A DNA stretch of 64,000 nt from contig JAFPUN010000003.1 in assembly GCA_017395365.1 (NCBI GenBank), forward strand, positions 248,001-312,000, written 5' to 3'. The position numbers were made by a program, and so were the translations under genes. A model generated the notes under the pieces. It did not search any database. It saw nothing but the letters and a program-made list of their open reading frames with translations, and was not told the DNA's origin. Positions 17,968 through 25,104 of the stretch are shown piece by piece. The DNA comes from Bacteroidales bacterium (lineage in GTDB: Bacteria; Bacteroidota; Bacteroidia; Bacteroidales; F082). Numbering within the stretch: position 1 is the first letter of the stretch; each line of letters starts with the position of its first letter.

Positions 17968-18482
17968 CGTACAATCTCCAATCTCATCACTCGTGTCGGT
18001 TTTGTCGTGCCCGTCAGTTTCTCGTCGATGCAGGACTCGCCAGTGGGCTGGAACCCACATTTCTCCATCACTTTTCCCGAAGCGGGATTGTCGAAGTAAT
18101 GGCTGCTGATCAGTGATTTGATGTCGGTGGTCTTACGGATATGGTCAAGCATCAATTCAAGCGCTTCCGTGCAAATGCCCTGGTTCCAGTAGGGTTTGCC
18201 AACCCAATAACCTATCAACGGCTCGCCATCGCGCGTTGGAAGATTGCTTTCAGGCGCAGGCACATAACCTATCGCGCCGATGGCCTCGCCTGTCGCCTTA
18301 AGTTCAATGGCCCAATTGGTGTCGTTATGAAACACGGTGTGGATAATCTCAAGGCTCTCTTCCACACTTTTATGCGGGGGCCAGCCTGCGCGAGGACCCA
18401 CTTCGGGGTCGGAGGCGTATTTGAAAAGTGACGCTGCGTCATCGTCGCGCCAGGGGCGGAGTAGGATTCTTTCGGTTTCCAT
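17964..18482 (-). CDS. GNAT acetyltransferase (RimJ/RimL-like)
   Basis: 172-residue cytosolic N-acetyltransferase of the RimJ/RimL group (acetylation of protein N-termini, ribosomal proteins or small amines). It begins METERILLRPWRDDDAASLF, a classic RimL start, and has the acetyl-CoA segment IGYWVGKPYWNQGICTEAL with the conserved W-x-x-G-x-x-T-E pattern, then NPASGKVMEKCGF. It has its own promoter (18503-18510) and is coupled to the downstream SGNH-like gene. Confidence 0.88.
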   Translation of the reverse strand: METERILLRPWRDDDAASLFKYASDPEVGPRAGWPPHKSVEESLEIIHTVFHNDTNWAIELKATGEAIGAIGYVPAPESNLPTRDGEPLIGYWVGKPYWNQGICTEALELMLDHIRKTTDIKSLISSHYFDNPASGKVMEKCGFQPTGESCIDEKLTGTTKPTRVMRLEIVR

Positions 18483-18502
18483 TGTAAACGTTTATTACGC
18501 TG

Positions 18503-18510
18503 CAAAAATA
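18503..18510 (-). promoter_or_regulatory. Promoter -7 box of the GNAT gene
   Basis: The minus strand reads TATTTTTG followed by C, 20 bases upstream of the GNAT ATG and just after the end of the phosphatidyltransferase gene. It separates GNAT-SGNH from the upstream operon. Confidence 0.5.
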
Positions 18511-18518
18511 TGGCAAAT

Positions 18519-19028
18519 TCATGGTTTCTCCAACCCCGTTCTGATGAAATGCCCCTCTTGAACAGCAGCAAATGTCGCGACAATGGCTACAATGACCATC
18601 GGAACAATCGATTCCAAAAATACTGTCAAAGGAACTCCAACAAAAAGCAGAAACCCCGTTACTTTATTTGCAACAGTGTGAGGAAAAACGCATTTCTTGT
18701 ACATCACTAACGCAGAGATTTGATTGATGACCTTGATGGCGACAATCACTCCGCCCAAAATCCACAACCATTTTGGGAAGGCCAAAACAGGTATCAATTT
18801 AAAGCAGCAACAAACCACAAAAACCAAATCTGCCAAACTATCCAGTATTGCGCCTGTTTTGCTTTCACATCCGAGTTTTCGGGCGAGATAGCCATCTGCC
18901 ATATCGCTTAGGCCACAGCCGAAATAAATGGCCCAGAAAGCACAACCCTCAACTCCAAAAAATAGAATGCAAACGGCCCCTAAAAATCGAAGTGCCGATA
19001 TGGCATTTGGCAGATGTTTCATCAACAA
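18519..19028 (-). CDS. CDP-alcohol phosphatidyltransferase family protein
   Basis: 169-residue integral membrane enzyme that transfers a phosphatidyl (or similar) group from a CDP-activated donor to an alcohol. The family signature D-x2-DG-x2-AR-x8-G-x3-D-x3-D is seen as SDMADGYLARKLGCESKTGA followed by ILDSLAD. Five to six hydrophobic segments surround it. It starts 3 bases after the zinc-ribbon/PNPOx stop, so it is the third gene of a minus-strand operon. A fragment of a paralogue lies at 24294-24407. The acceptor alcohol is unknown. Confidence 0.87.
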   Translation of the reverse strand: MLMKHLPNAISALRFLGAVCILFFGVEGCAFWAIYFGCGLSDMADGYLARKLGCESKTGAILDSLADLVFVVCCCFKLIPVLAFPKWLWILGGVIVAIKVINQISALVMYKKCVFPHTVANKVTGFLLFVGVPLTVFLESIVPMVIVAIVATFAAVQEGHFIRTGLEKP

Positions 19029-19031
19029 TCT

Positions 19032-19757
19032 TTACCCAATTACAAAGCTCCTCGGGTAGAAATCGCTGTAGAAACGGCCATCGGTGGCGGTGAATTTCAG
19101 CACGCAATAGTTCGGGTCGGTGACGCCGCCTGGGTAATATTCCGTGTCGCCATCGCGCCAAATCATCTCCTTGCTCTTGGCATCGGTCAGCACCTCCATA
19201 GTACCGCGCAGCATCATGCCCTTGAAGCCTTCGGCATCGCAGAAATAGATGCTCGCCTTGGAGTTGGCCTTGTAGTGGGCCACACGCAACGAGAAGGTGT
19301 TGGTGGTGAAATAAAACACCTTGATACCTTCACGCACTCGAGGTGACAGCATGGCTTTGGTGCAAGGGAAGCCCTCCTCATCGACCGACGATATCATAGT
19401 GATGGGCAGCGTGTCGGCCATCTTGGCGATAAGTTCTTTAACGCCCGTCAAGGCAGGGTTTTCTGGAGTGTCATCATCTATCGACAATTCTTTACGCCAG
19501 CGTTTCAGGTGCGGGAAGTACATCTTCATCTGGCCGATGTATTCTTCCTTCGTGATGGGCTGTGGCAATCCTTTGTTTACCTCGTCCACAAACTGGGCAC
19601 AATGCGCTATCATCTCATCCATTGTGCAGTCTTGGGTGAACTTGCCATCCTTATAGCAATAGATGCAATAATCCTCGTTTTTGCTTCCATCGGCATTGGT
19701 GCCGAGAATTTCGTTGGTAAGCGGCATTCCGCAACTTTGACAAAACTTTTGTTCCAT
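19032..19757 (-). CDS. Zinc ribbon fused to PNPOx-like flavin split-barrel protein
   Basis: 241 residues in two modules. Residues 1-90 are a putative zinc-ribbon domain (FCQSCGMPL, then DYCIYCYKDGKFTQDC) that includes the helical tail HCAQFVDEVNKG and KEEYIGQMKMYFPHLKRW. Residues 100-241 are a pyridoxamine-5'-phosphate-oxidase-like split barrel (MADTLPITMISSVDEEGFPC, then KVFYFTTNTFSLRVAHYKAN), which usually binds FMN or a related cofactor. The zinc-ribbon module recurs alone at 31837-32112 and fused to a GNAT domain at 22500-23243. Cytosolic. The gene sits 11 bases after the DUF2807 lipoprotein gene and 3 bases before the phosphatidyltransferase gene. Its substrate is unknown. Confidence 0.85.
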   Translation of the reverse strand: MEQKFCQSCGMPLTNEILGTNADGSKNEDYCIYCYKDGKFTQDCTMDEMIAHCAQFVDEVNKGLPQPITKEEYIGQMKMYFPHLKRWRKELSIDDDTPENPALTGVKELIAKMADTLPITMISSVDEEGFPCTKAMLSPRVREGIKVFYFTTNTFSLRVAHYKANSKASIYFCDAEGFKGMMLRGTMEVLTDAKSKEMIWRDGDTEYYPGGVTDPNYCVLKFTATDGRFYSDFYPRSFVIG

Positions 19758-19768
19758 GGCTAAATGTA

Positions 19769-20608
19769 TTACAGCGTATCATGATAGATGTCAGAACCGC
19801 CAGAGGTAGTGCTGCCCGTAGTGGCGGCATTGCCCGTATAGTGCAGGTCGCTGGCACCCGAGAGGTTGACTTTGATGGTGCCGTCGCAATGGATGTATAC
19901 ATTGCTGGCGCCCGATACCGAGCCTTCGCATTGGTCGCAAGCAAAGCCGTATCTGTTGCCGTTGATGGTCTTATTGATGTCGCTAGCCCCCGTCAAATCA
20001 ATCTTGAGCGTGCCGACTTGTCCCTCAATGGTAGCCTCCGAAGCGCCGCTCAAGTCAAGGTCAAGTTCATCGGCATCCACATAACCCTTGATTTTGGAAC
20101 TACCCGACAAGTCCATCTCGATTTCGTCAGCCAAAACTTCGCCAAAGAAATCGGAGGCACCTGAAAGGCTAATGTTAACTTCATCGGCATCGACGTCACA
20201 ATAAAAATCTGAAGCACCCGACAAGCTCACTTCAACCTTTTCGCCTTCAAGGCCATATTCCGAATGGAATTCCGAAGCTCCCGACAGGTCAACGCTCGTC
20301 AAGTTAGCGTTATAAGGCAAGATTACCGTCATATCCGTTCCACGGTTGGAATGCCAACCTTTAAGGTAGATTTTCAAAGTGTTCTCAACGGTTTCCACCA
20401 CCACATTCGGCATGACATATTCACCCGCAGTGATGGTGATTTGTGTCGCAGCATCGCTGACCGTGACGTCAAATGCATCCTCCACTTCAAGCTCGGTGTA
20501 GGTACCTGAAATGCTGAAATTCTTTGAAACGGGATCGCCTGCATATTTGCTACAACCACTAAACGCAAACAAAACAACGACTGATAGAATTGCCAAATAC
20601 TTTTTCAT
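19769..20608 (-). CDS. DUF2807 (GIN domain) beta-solenoid lipoprotein
   Basis: 279-residue lipoprotein (signal with FAFSGCSKY, Cys about residue 19) made mostly of the DUF2807 adhesin-head-like domain. Near-identical turns repeat: VDLSGASEF, VSLSGASDFYCDVDADEVN, ISLSGASDFFGEV, DLDLSGASEAT, predicting a right-handed beta-helix. Function in the family is unknown; members are often near envelope-stress regulators. The start at 20608 has a proper lipoprotein signal, whereas the longer frame runs into intergenic repeats. It is first in a three-gene operon with the zinc-ribbon/PNPOx and phosphatidyltransferase genes. Confidence 0.85.
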   Translation of the reverse strand: MKKYLAILSVVVLFAFSGCSKYAGDPVSKNFSISGTYTELEVEDAFDVTVSDAATQITITAGEYVMPNVVVETVENTLKIYLKGWHSNRGTDMTVILPYNANLTSVDLSGASEFHSEYGLEGEKVEVSLSGASDFYCDVDADEVNISLSGASDFFGEVLADEIEMDLSGSSKIKGYVDADELDLDLSGASEATIEGQVGTLKIDLTGASDINKTINGNRYGFACDQCEGSVSGASNVYIHCDGTIKVNLSGASDLHYTGNAATTGSTTSGGSDIYHDTL

Positions 20609-20644
20609 TGTAAAATGTCCGCCGTTATATACCATCGGGGCATT

Positions 20645-20835
20645 GGTTTTAATAAGTAACTGTTCAAAATTAAACTGCATTATCCTTTGACTTCGGGACA
20701 CGGGACTTCGGGACTTTTTGACCATGACCATTGACCATGACCATGACCGCTTTCACGAAAATGCTGAAGTTTCAGCCTTTGATTAAAGCTGTCATGGTCA
20801 TAGTCATAAGTCATAGTCCCGTGGTCTCATGTCAT
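20645..20835. repeat. Imperfect palindromic repeat (family A), copy 1
   Basis: Upstream of the DUF2807 gene. Read on the minus strand, the gene-proximal part is CCCGAAGTC, then a segment matching the leaders at 41.7 and 46.9 kb (TGCAGTTTAATTTTGAACA). The distal part is built from short words (GACTTCGGGAC, GACCATGACC) that pair with GTCATGGTCATAG at 20791-20803, forming a long imperfect hairpin. This fills most of the 433-base gap between 20608 and 21042. Confidence 0.65.
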
Positions 20836-20895
20836 ACTTGTATACTAAATATAATCAACTACTTTCGATTTACATCGTAAATACCTAAACGGCTG

Positions 20896-20965
20896 CAAAA
20901 ATAGTTTATTATCTATTTCGAAATGAAAACCACACATGGACATTTTTATGTACTTTGCGACATTT
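20896..20965 (-). promoter_or_regulatory. Conserved promoter/operator element, copy 3 (DUF2807 operon, divergent from TetR gene)
   Basis: The minus strand reads TGTCCATGTGTGGTTTTCAT, then TTCGAAATAGATAATA and the -7 box TATTTTTG (20903-20896). It aligns with the elements at 23268-23330 and 25762-25823 over about 60 bases, and contains the palindrome ATTTCGAAAT. It faces the DUF2807 operon, with a leader near 290 bases, and lies 77 bases upstream of the TetR-like start. Confidence 0.65.
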
Positions 20966-21002
20966 TGTTCTCAAAACGCACTGAATTTGCATGGGATTTC
21001 CT

Positions 21003-21010
21003 TACTTTTG
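21003..21010 (+). promoter_or_regulatory. Promoter -7 box of the TetR-like gene
   Basis: TACTTTTG followed by C, 31 bases upstream of the ATG at 21042. A TTTG at 20986-20989 is too close to be an ideal -33 element. Confidence 0.5.
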
Positions 21011-21041
21011 CAGTGGATAATAACGGAACAGTTGTTTTATT

Positions 21042-22025
21042 ATGGCAAGACCGACAAGCATAACGAAAGAAAAAATACTCGCTGCTGCTATTGACATCGT
21101 GAGAAAAGGCGGCACTTCCGCACTTACTGCCCGAAACCTTTCTTCGGCGTTGGGTTGTGGTGCCAATGCCGTTTTCTCGAAATTCGGCTCCATGGAAGGT
21201 GTTCTGGAAGCCGTCCGCACCGAAGCTTGTCGTTTGTTCAAAGAGCGTGTAGGCGCAGGCTTCTCCTTGAACCCGCCTTTCAAGGGGATGGGATTGGCTT
21301 TCCTATGGTTTGCGATAGACGAGCCCCAGCTCTTCAAATTGGTGATGGACGACAAGGCTTCGGCAACCTCTTTCGAGGATTACATCGACACCCAAGTGGG
21401 TTTCAAGCAGGAGTCGATTGCCGCCATCAGCCAGTCTTTCGGTTTGCAGGGGAAAGATGCCGAAATGCTCTATTACCAACTGATGCTTGTCGGCATTGGG
21501 CTGGCGCATACTTGCGTGGAAGGCGGTGCTGCACTCAGCATCCCGCAAGTGTCCGAAATCTTCGGCAAAAACGTGCGGGCATTTTTGATGGTCATTCGTG
21601 CTGGCAATGATGATCGCGAATCGTTTATGCCTCAAGAAGGCGCCGGGCCCGAAGGCGACGTTGAATCCTATCTCCTGATACAATCCCTTGCTGACCAGAA
21701 CCACCTGCTGCAAGAGCTTCACGCCGCGCCCCGCTATATTCAAGACAATGAATGGATAGAAATGGAACGCGTGTTCCGAAACGGCTTCTCCATCACACCT
21801 AAATCGCTTCGGGAGAAGCATCCCAACCTCACCCGTGGCGATGTCCGCCTGATCATGCTTTCCCAGCTTCAGTTTTCCGTGACCGAGCAAGCCCTTCTTT
21901 TGGGTATTTCGCCTGCCTCAGTCACCAAGGCGCGGCAGCGGCTTAAGGCCAAGTGTCACGACCGTTGGGTCAATCCGCATCATTACCGCGCCAGCCACGG
22001 CACCGATTCCGATGAACAAAGTTAG
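21042..22025 (+). CDS. TetR-type regulator with an additional C-terminal HTH
   Basis: 327-residue DNA-binding protein with an unusual plan. Residues 1-60 are a TetR/AcrR helix-turn-helix (ITKEKILAAAIDIVRKGGTS, then LTARNLSSALGCGANAVF), and residues 60-190 a TetR-like ligand-binding region. Residues 255-310 form a second HTH (ITPKSLREKHPNLTRGDVRL, then FSVTEQALLLGISPASVTKA) of the kind found at the end of Bacteroidota TPR regulators, such as the one at 40036-41448 here. One chain could thus bind two sites. It is divergent from the DUF2807 operon and adjacent to a shared operator element also found before two other operons. The downstream gene is convergent. Confidence 0.85.
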   Translation: MARPTSITKEKILAAAIDIVRKGGTSALTARNLSSALGCGANAVFSKFGSMEGVLEAVRTEACRLFKERVGAGFSLNPPFKGMGLAFLWFAIDEPQLFKLVMDDKASATSFEDYIDTQVGFKQESIAAISQSFGLQGKDAEMLYYQLMLVGIGLAHTCVEGGAALSIPQVSEIFGKNVRAFLMVIRAGNDDRESFMPQEGAGPEGDVESYLLIQSLADQNHLLQELHAAPRYIQDNEWIEMERVFRNGFSITPKSLREKHPNLTRGDVRLIMLSQLQFSVTEQALLLGISPASVTKARQRLKAKCHDRWVNPHHYRASHGTDSDEQS

Positions 22026-22055
22026 GATTTTTCAAGTGTTTTCATCTTTTCGTGT

Positions 22056-22487
22056 TCATCTTTCTACCTCTATCCTCATTTCGCAATCCGGTCCACCACC
22101 CATGATGGAATGACAAAGCGTTATGTTGAAGTTTTTGCCTTTCCACAAACTTTGCATCGAATACATCACGCTTTGGCGCGAACATTCACAGAGCAAAGGT
22201 ATTGTGACATATCCCTTTTTGCACAATTCACAAGTGCATTCCAAAAAGACAAGCCGATAGACACGACCTTTCTCGACGACCTCACCTTTCACTCCAGGCA
22301 AATCATTGGTCATCTCAAAGAAAACATCCATGTCACCTTTAGCGTCCTCATAGAGTTTTTGGTAAACCGAAAGCGTACTGCCTTTCACACAGTTCTTTCC
22401 GCATTCCGCGAAGAAAACTGACCGTTGTTCTGGTGAAAGCTGTGCAATGCCTTTCTCGAAGCCCTTAAACCAATTTGATAATTCCAT
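22056..22487 (-). CDS. Hypothetical cysteine-rich protein, 143 aa
   Basis: Unrecognised cytosolic protein. It has eight cysteines, several in pairs that suggest metal or redox chemistry: FAECGKNCVKG, ECTCELCKKG and LLCECSRQS, ending in GGGPDCEMRIEVER. The layout recalls families of uncharacterised Cys-rich proteins linked to V4R or hydrolase-like folds, but no assignment is safe. It begins 12 bases downstream of the GNAT/zinc-ribbon gene and is likely co-transcribed from the conserved promoter at 23268-23330. Confidence 0.75.
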   Translation of the reverse strand: MELSNWFKGFEKGIAQLSPEQRSVFFAECGKNCVKGSTLSVYQKLYEDAKGDMDVFFEMTNDLPGVKGEVVEKGRVYRLVFLECTCELCKKGYVTIPLLCECSRQSVMYSMQSLWKGKNFNITLCHSIMGGGPDCEMRIEVER

Positions 22488-22499
22488 AACGATGTGGTT

Positions 22500-23243
22500 T
22501 TATACTTTCAAGATCTTGCCATCAGCATAACAATCCTTGCAGTAGTTGAAATTAGTGCCGCCGTCGGTATTCGTGCCGCAATCCTCGTTCTTGGAGAGCG
22601 GCTTACCGCAACTCTGACAGAATTGAGGTAATTGGCCTGGCTGCAAAGTTTTTACTTTCTTTTGGAAAGCGGCTTCGTAAGCCTCGAAAGCCTCTGGGTT
22701 TTTATCAGCAACGAAATATCCTTGGGGAGGGCAATAAGTACCCTCGCGATTGCCCCAATAGTCGGGGATTAGTTCTTGGGCGAGGAAGAAAGGCACTTCT
22801 TCGTCCTGCGGCATATCATGGTAATGGATGTGAAGCTTGCTGGCGAGGTCGAAGCCTGCATGCTTGTAGAAGTCGATGTTGCCCTCCATTTGGAGCAGGC
22901 CGATACCCATCTCACGTGCTTTCTCCAACGCATAGTTTAGGAGTCGCAACCCGTAGCCATTGCGTTTGTAATCTGGGTGAATGCTGATGGGTCCAAAAGT
23001 CCATGAAGGGAAGTGGCTGCCATCGTTAAGGATGATTTCGGCTTTCGAGAACATCACATGGCCGATGATGTGATTATCTTCTTCCATCACGAAATCCAAC
23101 TCTGGGATGAAGTCGGGATTGTGTCTAAACTGGTTGAGCACATAATGCTCAGTGCATCCAGGACGATAGACGTTCCAAAACGCTTCGCGCGTCAGGTTTT
23201 CCACCTCACGCCAATCTTGCGGTTGTTCTAATCTTATGTTCAT
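22500..23243 (-). CDS. GNAT acetyltransferase fused to C-terminal zinc ribbon
   Basis: 247-residue cytosolic protein. Residues 1-150 are a GNAT N-acetyltransferase (MNIRLEQPQDWREVENLTRE start, FGPISIHPDYKRNGYGLRLL as the acetyl-CoA loop, then IGLLQMEGNIDFYKHAGF), similar to YhbS-type enzymes. Residues 205-247 are a zinc ribbon (FCQSCGKPLSKNEDCGTNTD, then NYCKDCYADGKIL) homologous to the one at 19032-19757 and 31837-32112, here at the C-terminus. The gene is preceded by the conserved promoter/operator element with a leader of about 20 bases and followed by the Cys-rich gene. Confidence 0.88.
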   Translation of the reverse strand: MNIRLEQPQDWREVENLTREAFWNVYRPGCTEHYVLNQFRHNPDFIPELDFVMEEDNHIIGHVMFSKAEIILNDGSHFPSWTFGPISIHPDYKRNGYGLRLLNYALEKAREMGIGLLQMEGNIDFYKHAGFDLASKLHIHYHDMPQDEEVPFFLAQELIPDYWGNREGTYCPPQGYFVADKNPEAFEAYEAAFQKKVKTLQPGQLPQFCQSCGKPLSKNEDCGTNTDGGTNFNYCKDCYADGKILKV

Positions 23244-23267
23244 AACTCTTCCACATCAAATCGACCG

Positions 23268-23330
23268 CAAAATTAGCACATTATCCGTTCCGAAACGAAA
23301 ACCTTATGTGGACAATGATGTAGACATTTA
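23268..23330 (-). promoter_or_regulatory. Conserved promoter/operator element, copy 1 (GNAT-zinc ribbon operon)
   Basis: The minus strand reads ATGTCTACAT and TTGTCCACAT as two direct half-sites 2 bases apart, then GGTTTTCGTTTCGGAACGGA, TAATGTGC and the -7 box TAATTTTG (23275-23268). It is nearly identical to copy 2 at 25762-25823 and clearly related to copy 3 at 20896-20965. Confidence 0.75.
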
Positions 23331-23366
23331 GGAACAAGCCAGAATTGCAAATGGAAAGATGAAACC

Positions 23367-23399
23367 AAAAGCCGAGACCACTAACTGGCCTCGGCTTTC
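23367..23399. terminator. Hairpin terminator downstream of the MerR gene
   Basis: AAAGCCGAG and CTCGGCTTT form a 9-bp stem with a loop of about 14 bases. It lies 13 bases after the MerR stop on the minus strand and upstream of the GNAT-zinc ribbon promoter. The T-run is short, so efficiency is uncertain. Confidence 0.6.
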
Positions 23400-23412
23400 A
23401 TCGTTCTAAGGA

Positions 23413-24237
23413 TTACTCTATTGGTATCTGAATCACCGACAGCCATTTCTCAGGGTCTTCTTGGTTCCATACTCCATCGATGTAGCATGTACGATGTTGC
23501 CCAACCGCCTTATAGCCCTGCTCCTCAATATAGCGGAAGGCCTCTGTGTACGATTCGTAGAAACGTTCGTATGGACCGACATGCTTCATGCAGAGTGCCT
23601 TGGGCACGGCTGGCAGACGCTTGAACTGGATGATGTCGCTATCTTGGCCCATCTCTTCAACTTGTTCGCAATACTCAATGTCGATGTCTGTCAGCGTGTA
23701 CTCCTTGTTGTGCTCCATGGTGAAACAGTAGCCGGGCGGTGGACACTTGCAACCGAGCCTTTGCATCTCGGGGCCGATGACGTTGACGCACAGTGGGCCA
23801 AGGGCGGCATAGTTAGGGATGACTTCACGATGGCTTGCCACGATGATTTCGGGCAGTGATTGGATGCTGAATATTTCCATTTTAGTGATTTGTTTGCGAG
23901 AGTCCCTCCAATTGAGCAGTTGGTCACGGCGGGCAATCAGTTGCTTTAGCTGCTTTTCCGTTTCCTTTATCTTCTCGTCCATCTGCCGGATGTCGGGCGT
24001 GTGCGAACCGTCTTCGTACAGTTCTTTGATTTCATCCAGCGAGAACCCGAGCCGTTGCAGGTCGCGGATGGCTTGCAGCGTCTGCATTTGTTCGATGCTG
24101 TAGTAGCGGTAGCCCGTCCACTCGTCCACCTCGTCAGGCAGGAGTAGTCCCTTCTGCTCGTAATGGCGCAAGGTCTTCACAGTCACTTGCATCATCTTAG
24201 AGAACTCTCCGATTTTTAACTTTGTTTTGTTACTCAT
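23413..24237 (-). CDS. MerR-family regulator with GyrI-like effector-binding domain
   Basis: 274 residues. The N-terminal MerR HTH (IGEFSKMMQVTVKTLRHYEQ, then GLLLPDEVDEWTGYRYYS) is followed by a coiled-coil dimerisation helix (about residues 75-110, KIKETEKQLKQLIARRDQLL). The C-terminal GyrI/AraC-E domain has LPEIIVASHREVIPNYAALG and KALCMKHVGPYERFYESYTE. Such BmrR/TipA-like proteins sense hydrophobic drugs and activate by untwisting an over-long promoter. A dyad in its own promoter (24279-24290) suggests autoregulation. The gene is monocistronic. Confidence 0.9.
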   Translation of the reverse strand: MSNKTKLKIGEFSKMMQVTVKTLRHYEQKGLLLPDEVDEWTGYRYYSIEQMQTLQAIRDLQRLGFSLDEIKELYEDGSHTPDIRQMDEKIKETEKQLKQLIARRDQLLNWRDSRKQITKMEIFSIQSLPEIIVASHREVIPNYAALGPLCVNVIGPEMQRLGCKCPPPGYCFTMEHNKEYTLTDIDIEYCEQVEEMGQDSDIIQFKRLPAVPKALCMKHVGPYERFYESYTEAFRYIEEQGYKAVGQHRTCYIDGVWNQEDPEKWLSVIQIPIE

Positions 24238-24264
24238 CGTACGATATTAATGCTTAAGCGGCTG

Positions 24265-24297
24265 CAAAGTTAAATCATGCCCCAAGGGACGAGTCAA
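24265..24297 (-). promoter_or_regulatory. MerR promoter with candidate MerR operator
   Basis: The minus strand reads TTGAC (24297-24293), then the dyad GTCCCTTGGGGC (24290-24279) and the -7 box TAACTTTG (24272-24265), with 22 bases between TTG and the box. A GC-rich dyad between -33 and -7 elements is the usual MerR-family operator layout. Confidence 0.6.
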
Positions 24298-24407
24298 GAG
24301 TTTTTTTCAGTTTTTTTCTGAAAAGTTGTTCCTTCAACATCACATAGCAGCAGAGTTATACCCCCAACAATCCGGAACAACGACAGGATATTCGGCAGAC
24401 GGCTCAT
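24294..24407 (-). pseudogene. N-terminal fragment of a CDP-alcohol phosphatidyltransferase
   Basis: A 37-codon frame reads MSRLPNILSLFRIVGGITLL followed by CDVEGTTF, which aligns with the start of the intact enzyme at 18519-19028 (MLMKHLPNAISALRFLGAVC, then VEGCAF): shared LPN, S, R, G and VEG. The rest of the gene, including the catalytic DG-x2-AR motif, is gone and the frame ends in the MerR promoter. It starts 4 bases after the choloylglycine-hydrolase-like gene, so it was probably the third gene of that operon. Confidence 0.75.
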
Positions 24408-24411
24408 CCAG

Positions 24412-25095
24412 TTAGAATCTTTTAGTCTCAATTTGACCATAATCGCGATTGTGACACCAATAGACGGCTTTATCGGTAACATCGAAAACCATTGAAATCA
24501 CTGTGGGACAGACGGTTTGTGATACTTCATTGAGCACTTGGAAGCAGTCGTCCACATCAAAATCGTCGGTTGCGATACCGAGCAGACTTTCCGCCTTCCG
24601 ATAGCGGTCGAGTCCCATCCACGGGTGCTGTAGCGGGTTCGGCACAAAGGGCGGAAAATTGGTCATGATCTTGTAATCGGGCTTTTCGTAATACTTGAAC
24701 CCAAGTCCTGGGACAATGTGCAGCACATTGCCGTTGCTGTCCGACAACGAAGACATGAATGTGAGTTCAGGAACGCTGCAAACCCTGTTATCTTGCACAA
24801 AATCACAAACCTGCTGCAAGGTCTTTTTCATCATCAACAGGTCGATATTCAGCATGATAACATTGGTGTCGCCGCCAGCCGGATTGCTGCGCTCGTTATG
24901 CGGCCAGCAGGTTGGCATCCCAACGAAATCGCCCCTGCGGTTGGCTCCGAACAGCGGAATCCAGCCTTCGGTGGCATCATTAATCTCAATGAAAACGCCA
25001 TCGTCAGTGGGGCGGATTCGATACTCAAAATCCGTGATGTCAAGATTCCACCCGACAATAGTCTTTTTCTTGTTCACCACTATGCTTGTACACAT
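24412..25095 (-). CDS. Choloylglycine-hydrolase-like (Ntn, linear amide C-N hydrolase) protein
   Basis: 227-residue protein that probably belongs to the Ntn-hydrolase superfamily of penicillin V acylases and bile salt hydrolases. Cys2 directly follows the initiator Met (MCTSIVV), as required for a nucleophile exposed by Met removal, and GWNLDIT, LFGANRRGDFVGMPTCW and VYWCHNRDYGQIE resemble the family's later motifs. At 227 residues it is shorter than the usual 320-350, so it is a compact or divergent member. No signal peptide. It starts 9 bases after the CAT-like gene and should be co-transcribed from the promoter at 25762-25823. Substrate unknown. Confidence 0.7.
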   Translation of the reverse strand: MCTSIVVNKKKTIVGWNLDITDFEYRIRPTDDGVFIEINDATEGWIPLFGANRRGDFVGMPTCWPHNERSNPAGGDTNVIMLNIDLLMMKKTLQQVCDFVQDNRVCSVPELTFMSSLSDSNGNVLHIVPGLGFKYYEKPDYKIMTNFPPFVPNPLQHPWMGLDRYRKAESLLGIATDDFDVDDCFQVLNEVSQTVCPTVISMVFDVTDKAVYWCHNRDYGQIETKRF

Positions 25096-25104
25096 GATTT
25101 TATG

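Noticed and set aside
20701-20840. Tandem minisatellite of GACCATGACC
   Set aside because: Units are irregular and pair with a complementary block downstream, so it is better described as an imperfect palindrome.
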